Origin: Betaproteobacteria bacterium
GTDB taxonomy: Bacteria; Pseudomonadota; Gammaproteobacteria; Burkholderiales; Ga0077523
NCBI GenBank assembly: GCA_016713305.1
Contig: JADJPK010000003.1
Span: forward strand, 1-21,803
Direction: 5' to 3'
Length of the DNA: 21,803 nucleotides
Shown: positions 17,248 to 21,803 of the stretch, piece after piece
How positions within the stretch are numbered: the stretch's first letter is position 1
How the letters are laid out: every line of letters starts with the position of its first letter
Translations under genes and position numbers: made by a program
Notes under the pieces: generated by a model
What the model saw: only the letters and a program-made list of their open reading frames with translations
What the model was told of the DNA's origin: nothing
The model's database searches: none

Positions 17248-19252
17248 TCACCGCACCGAACTGCGCACAACCCGGAAGCCCAGGTCGTCGCCTGAATCCG
17301 AGGCGGCGATCCCGAGGCGAAACGCCGAACGACAGAACCCGGCGACGGAGCCCCAACCGCCGCCGCGAAACACGCGACTTGAGGCCCGACGACGGGCCGC
17401 GCGGATCGACCTCGCTGTGCCCGCCGTAGTCACCAGACAAGTCCCAGCACCACTCCCACACGTTGCCGTGCATGTCGAACAGGCCCCATGCGTTCGCGGA
17501 CTTCTGACCCACAGCGTGGGATTCCGCGTCCGGGCTGCCACTCCACCGCGGCATGTTCAGGGGCCGCTTCGTGGGACCCTGATTCGTAGGCTGTCGTTGA
17601 ACCCGCGCGACACGCGTACTCCCACTCCGCTTCCGTAGGCAATCGGTACCCGTCCGCGGATGCGTCCCAAATCACATCATCGCCGCTGACCCGATAGGCG
17701 GGGCGCAGACCTTCCTTGGCACTCAGCCTGTTGCAGAACGACACCGCGTCGTGCCATGTCACCCTTTCGACCGGCAGATCCGGGCCCTTGTGGGCGCTCG
17801 GGTTGCCGCCCATCACCTGCTCCCATTGCCCCTGCGTCACTTCGGTCGCGGACATGATGTACGCGCGAGTGATCTCCACCCGGTGCTGCGTCTCGTCGCG
17901 GCTACGCCCCCGCTCGCTCTCGGGGCTGCCCATCATGAAGCTCCCCTTCTGGATCTCCACCATCTTCAACCCGAGCGGCCCGGATGGCGCCGTCGCCGCA
18001 CCTGCCCTGGCCCCCCCGATCACACCCTCCATCTCCCGCAGCACCGCCTCCTCGCCCTCGACTTCGCCCTTCCACACCGCGCCGCCCGCCTGCACTTCCA
18101 TAGTGTGCTGCCCCATCAGCAGCGTCAGCGGTTGGTACGTCTTACCCGCCTGCTGCCCGTCGATGAGGACCAGACCCTCGACCGCGTTGCCCTTGCCATC
18201 TTTCGCGATCACCTTCAACCCGCCATTGCGCGGCGTCGGCGACAGGTTGACGACTTCGCGCTCGCCGCGCTCGATGACCACGCGGCGACCCTCGTTCACA
18301 TAGCGTTCGGCCTGAACCATGACGTCGTGCGTCCCGAGCGCGATCTCCAGTGTCCGGATCGGCGATGTGCCGGCGGGCTTGCCGTCGATGAGCACCGGCA
18401 GACCGTCCGGCGTGGTCTCGACCGTCAGCCACCCGAAATCCGGCGTCAGCGTGGCAGCCACCGTGGCACCAGATCCGGTCTTCACCTCCAGCGTCTGGGC
18501 GTGCGTCACGTAGCGCACCTTCTGACCTGGATGCGATACAGGCCCGGTACAAGGGCTTGCGTGCAAGGGGTCTCGCACACTGGACGGTCGTCGATCTCGA
18601 CCATGGCGCCGCCGGGCTCCGAGCTGAAGGAGACGATCTCCTCGGCCGGACCGTCCGCAGCCCAGGCCTGCGCGCCACCGCCCAGGCGTTGTTCGGCACC
18701 GACCGCACCTTGCGCGCCCGCCGCGCCACTGCCGAGCGGACCCAACAGGCTCAGCACCTGCTGGTCCAACTCCTTTTCCACGTCCAGCAAGCGCGCCGAC
18801 CCTGCCTGCACCTGCCCCAGCAGGTTGCCGTTGGCGGTCTCGTGCAGGTTCACCGTCACGCGGATCTCGCCGCCGAACGTGGTCACTTCGCCCGTGGCCA
18901 CGTAGTCGGCGCCGATGCGTCGTCCCGTCTCGACCGCGCAGTCACCTACGCAGTCAGCCAGCGTCCGGCCCTCGGGCAGCAGTTCACTGATGTTGTCGCG
19001 CGTCATGAGGACGAAGCGCGCTGCCGGAAGCACCCGGCGGGCCGACCCGCGCACCTTGTCCGAGAGGTACAGCACCTCGTTGGGTTTGACGGCGCCGCCG
19101 CTGGAATCGTGGAAATCGAGGACGGCCACCTTCGCTGCTGCCGGGCGTGGCGCGGCAGCATTGGGCTGGGCGCCGACCGGGGGCGCGTGGCCGCCCGTCA
19201 CCAGTAGTCCCAGAACGATTATCGCACAGGTACGCATCTTGCCTGACCGCAT
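17248..19252 (-). CDS. CsgG/FlgO-like + PEGA + FGE-like exported protein (copy A, first gene of the cluster)
   Basis: About 665 residues, the best preserved of the three. ATG at 19252 or 19237; signal TCAIIVLGLLVTGGHAPPVG. N-domain: KVAVLDFHDSSGGAVKPNEV, VLMTRDNISELLPEGRTLAD with CVGDCAVETGR, and YVATGEVTTFGGEIRVTVNL. A frame change near 18525 joins three PEGA repeats: SSEPGGAMVEIDDRPVCETP, LTVETTPDGLPVLIDGKPAG and GGLKVIAKDGKGNAVEGLVL. The FGE-like domain has MVEIQKGSFMMGSPESERGR, VTQGQWEQVMGGNPSAHKG, VTWHDAVSFCNRLSAKEGL, LPTEAEWEYACRAGSTTAY, NAWGLFDMHGNVWEWCW and RVFRGGGWGSVAGFCRSAFR, ending RVVRSSVR. As in copy B, Ser replaces the first FGE cysteine and Cys remains at the second. Further frame changes lie near 17535 and 17395. 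Heads a same-strand run with copy B, the unknown exported protein and copy C. Confidence 0.87.
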
Positions 19253-19309
19253 GGTTTGGCGCCGTGCCGCGAGAGGGAAGCTCCACGCGGTCAACCCCTT
19301 GCAATGGCG

Positions 19310-19339
19310 ATTCTCCCACGGCGGACGGGCTCCGGTCAA
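19310..19339 (-). promoter_or_regulatory. Candidate promoter of FGE-like copy A
   Basis: On the minus strand, TTGACC (19334-19339), an 18-nt spacer and GAGAAT (19310-19315) give a plausible sigma70-like promoter with a leader of about 50 nt before the ATG at 19252. It lies in the 275-base gap between divergent genes. Confidence 0.35.
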
Positions 19340-19420
19340 TCCTGTGCGCTATCCCTCTGGATCACCCGTGCGCGGCTTCCAGAGCGACCCTCCTGGCATG
19401 CCAGCCCTGCTACTCCCCAC

Positions 19421-19449
19421 TTGACACCTCCGGCGCCTGCCGCCATACT
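19421..19449 (+). promoter_or_regulatory. Sigma70-like promoter of the plus-strand lipoprotein gene
   Basis: TTGACA (19421-19426), exactly 17 nt, then CATACT (19444-19449): a consensus -35 and a 4/6 -10 at ideal spacing. The expected start of transcription near 19456 leaves a leader of about 70 nt before the GTG at 19528. This is the best promoter match in the window. Confidence 0.6.
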
Positions 19450-19527
19450 TTGATCGGTCGCCGTACAAAGCCGCTCGCCGAACAAGGTCGGCCGGCGCCG
19501 CGCACCTGCCCATGCGGAGGTTCCCCC

Positions 19528-20950
19528 GTGAACACGACCCGAAGCCGGATTCCTGCGCTGCTGCTGCTCGTCTCCCTGCTCGCCCTGGCCGGCTGCGGCT
19601 CCCGCGACATCGCCGGCCTGGACGTCGCCCGCGCGCGCATCGAGCCGCTGGTCTTCGACGACGCGTACGGGGACGACTTACTTCCAGGCCTTCTCCGGCA
19701 CCTATCTCAATGCGGTCAGCCTGGACTCGCTGCAGGCGCACACCGGCACGAAGTCTGAAGGTGGTCGTGCCGGGACGGGACGCCGCTGGGCGCGTACGCG
19801 GGCGGCGTGCTGACGACGGTGGGCGCGCGCGACTTCGCGCTGACTTCAACGCGCTGACGTTCTATGCCAAGTCGAGCGTGGTCTCGACGCTGAACGAGGT
19901 CGGGTTCGGCAACGACAACACCGGCACCTCGGTCTACTCGGCCGGGGCGCGCGAACATCGCGTCTGAATCCCTCATGGACGTTTGTGGTCGTGCCCATCC
20001 CCTCGCCCCCGCAAGATCGTGGCCGAGCGCGGGATGTTCACCATCGCCGAGGGTTACGAGGCCTGAACCCCACCGGGCCACACGCTGTGGTTTCGACGAG
20101 ATCGCGTACGCGAACCTCCTGAACGTGACCCGCGTCAGCGCGAACACGCCTCGGTCAACAAGCAGTACCTCATCGGGTCCCGGCGACGATCGAGGGCACG
20201 ACGACGACGTTCAGCATCGACGGCGCCAACGTCGTGGTGAACCACGCCCACCTACTTCGACTTCTCCTCGTCCAACCCGGCCATCGCCAGGGTCGAGGGG
20301 AACCAGATCCGCGTCATCGGCGCCGGCATCGACACGATCACTGCCGACACGCTCGCCGTGGGGGGTCGGGGTGATTTCATCACCAGCTGTCGCGCCGCCG
20401 TCCCGCCGCCCCCGGTAAACCGGGCGATGGTGCCGCGGCCGATGTGATCCGCGGTTGGGCGACTCACGTCAACCGGCCGGTCACGAGCCAATTGCACTGG
20501 GGCGGCCCGACGACGCAGAACGGGACCTACCTGATCCGGCAGCGCCAACATCAGTACACGGCGCTCAACCCGGTGGGTTCGACTTCGCCACCGCAGAAGA
20601 TCGACATCTCCGGGATGACGCACCTGCCTGGACGCCCGCGCCGGTGGGCACCCTCCTGCGCGTGAAGCTGGTCGCCATGGCCGCAACCGGGACCGCCGTG
20701 CTGCAGCCCGAGCTGACGTTCAACGCGACACAGTGCCCTCGTTCGCGGCCGGCGGCTGGTCGGCGCTGGAGATCCCGATGGCCGACTTCGCGCGTTCGGT
20801 GCCGGTCGACAACATCGGGGGCTGGTGCTGAGCACCACGGACGCCACGGTGGTGGCGGTGGACAACATCTACTGGCACCGGTTGGCTGCGGTCCCCGGGA
20901 CGGGGACCAACCAGGAAGCGGCCGGATGTTACAACGAGAACCTCACCTGA
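19528..20950 (+). CDS. Lipoprotein with carbohydrate-binding-like modules and a BIG2 Ig-like domain
   Basis: Exported lipoprotein of about 470 residues, broken by roughly eight indels. The GTG at 19528 has GGAGG at 19516-19520, 7 nt away. Signal peptide MNTTRSRIPALLLLVSLLAL ends in LAGC, Cys23. First module: frame-restored YFQAFSGTYLNAVSLDSLQA, HTGTKSLKVVVPGRDA and FNALTFYAKSS, closing with LWFDEIAYANLLN, a galactose-binding-like or CBM-like fold. Next an Ig-like BIG2 segment, FDFSSSNPAIARVEGNQIRV. Second module: WGGPTTQNGTYL, KIDISGMTHL, LLRVKLVAM, ELTFNAT and GGWSALEIPMADFARSVPVD, closing with VAVDNIYWHRL. Such modules often accompany GH16 and related glycanases; no catalytic domain is seen here. 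It probably binds polysaccharide at the cell surface. Its last 25 bases overlap the ROK regulator start, implying a co-transcribed sugar-response unit. Confidence 0.72.
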
Positions 20951-21803
20951 CTCCGGAAGGTTTCAGGCGCTCGGACCCGGGCCCACGCCCGTTGGCCGAC
21001 GCCGTGCTGCGCCTGATCTGGCAGAAGCAGCGCATCTCGCGCGCGGAGATCGCCGGCGTGGCCGGGCTGTCGCGCCCGACGGTCTCGGAGGACTGCGTCG
21101 GCGAGATCCTGCCCATGGGCATCGTCACCGAGGTGGGCGAGGGCCCCCGCGCGGCCGCCCGCCCCCACGTGCTGAAATTCCGCGACGACGCCTGCGTGAT
21201 CCTGGGCGATGGGGGCCACCTGACGTGGTGCCCCCTGACCGACCTGCGTGGCCGCGTGCTGGCCTGGCACACGCGTGAACAGGCTGCGCGCACCGACCCC
21301 CGACGGGCACCCGCCCGCGTCATCGACGAGATGGCCGACGCCGCCTGGCCGCGCCGGCGTGGCGGCTGGTCGCCCGCTGGTCGGCATCGACGTGGCGCTG
21401 CCCTGCCCGGTGGATCCTCGCACCCTACAGCCGCATGTCGACTGAAGGTCATGCCCGACTGGGGTGGCCGGCATGGCCTCGAGGGCGCTGGCCGCCAAGC
21501 ACGACGGTGCCGCTGATGGTCGACAACGACGCCAACCTGGGCGCGCTGGCCGAGCACTGGTGGGGCGCCGAGGGGCGCGGCGTCGACGACCTGGTCTACA
21601 CCGGGGTGGCGATGGGCGTCGGCTCCGGGCACGTGATCGGGGCGAGATCTACCGCGGCGCCACCGGCGTGGCGGGCGAGATCAGGCACCTGGTCCATCAC
21701 CCCTTGGGCAAGCCCTGAGTTTGGGCAAGGCTGCGCGGCTGCCTGGTGACGCTGGTCGGCGGCCCAGGCGCTAGTTTCCCAACGCGCGGCCGAGCTGGCT
21801 GTC
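20926..21803 (+). CDS. ROK-family transcriptional regulator (NagC/XylR type), 3'-truncated and frameshifted
   Basis: Sugar-responsive repressor of the ROK family. The ATG at 20926 has AGGA upstream and overlaps the preceding gene by 25 bases in another frame. A winged helix-turn-helix occupies about residues 20-70 (ADAVLRLIWQKQRISRAEIA, GVAGLSRPTVS). The ROK kinase-like domain follows: LTDLRGRVLAWH, then across frames VGIDVALPCPVDPRT, MVDNDANLGALAEHWWGA, YTGVAMGVGSGHVIG, GEIYRGATGVAGEI and HHPLGKP. Just beyond, bases encoding RGCLVTLVG mark the end of the CxCGxxGCLE zinc motif, whose first cysteines are obscured by a frame shift and an apparent stop at 21718. The gene continues past the window. 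With the preceding glycan-binding lipoprotein it suggests carbohydrate-responsive control; the effector sugar is unknown. Confidence 0.82.

Noticed and set aside
15172..19252. Active sulfatase-maturing FGE
   Set aside because: The first catalytic cysteine is replaced by serine and no sulfatase is encoded nearby; the fold is kept but the chemistry is unlikely.
1..21803. CRISPR arrays, tRNA or rRNA genes, transposases
   Set aside because: No regularly spaced repeats, no tRNA-like cloverleaf, no rRNA sequence and no DDE, tyrosine or serine recombinase motifs were seen on either strand. The repeats present are gene duplications.

Overview
The window comes from a high-GC, Gram-negative (two-membrane) bacterium. 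At least six ORFs start with lipoprotein or Sec signal peptides. The protein families present are LPP20 lipoproteins, periplasmic TlpA, PEGA repeats and formylglycine-generating-enzyme (FGE)-like domains. Such combinations are common in uncultured FCB-type and myxobacteria-like lineages, but no marker gene fixes the taxon. Almost every gene is broken by single-base indels, many in G or C runs, while the protein stays recognisable across two or three frames. That pattern suggests an error-rich long-read or metagenomic assembly. A few lesions (an internal deletion, in-frame stops, a TGG-to-TAG change) look like real decay.

Layout: (a) 1-1496, plus strand: the rest of a YtcJ-type amidohydrolase. 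(b) About 1590-19252, all on the minus strand: an 18 kb cluster of exported proteins. In transcription order it holds two CsgG/FlgO-like + PEGA + FGE-like proteins with an unrecognised exported protein after them, a third such protein, a PEGA-only relative, a first LPP20-TlpA-LPP20 module (7163-9303), a relative fused to a probable beta-barrel, a 364-residue lipoprotein, and a second LPP20-TlpA-LPP20 module (1590-3890). (c) 19528-21803, plus strand, divergent: a lipoprotein with two carbohydrate-binding-like modules around an Ig-like (BIG2) domain, overlapping a ROK-family regulator cut by the window end.

The minus-strand cluster is the striking part. Five paralogs share one N-terminal domain with an invariant DCxG[DE]CAV motif, attached to three different C-terminal parts. 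The LPP20-TlpA-LPP20 module is duplicated, and there is an orphan FGE-domain scrap. My inference is a multi-component envelope assembly: lipoproteins, periplasmic ligand-binding or sensor subunits and an outer-membrane barrel, with TlpA as a candidate thiol partner for the conserved cysteine pair. Nothing in the sequence proves the function. The FGE-like domains lack at least one catalytic cysteine and are probably not sulfatase-activating enzymes.
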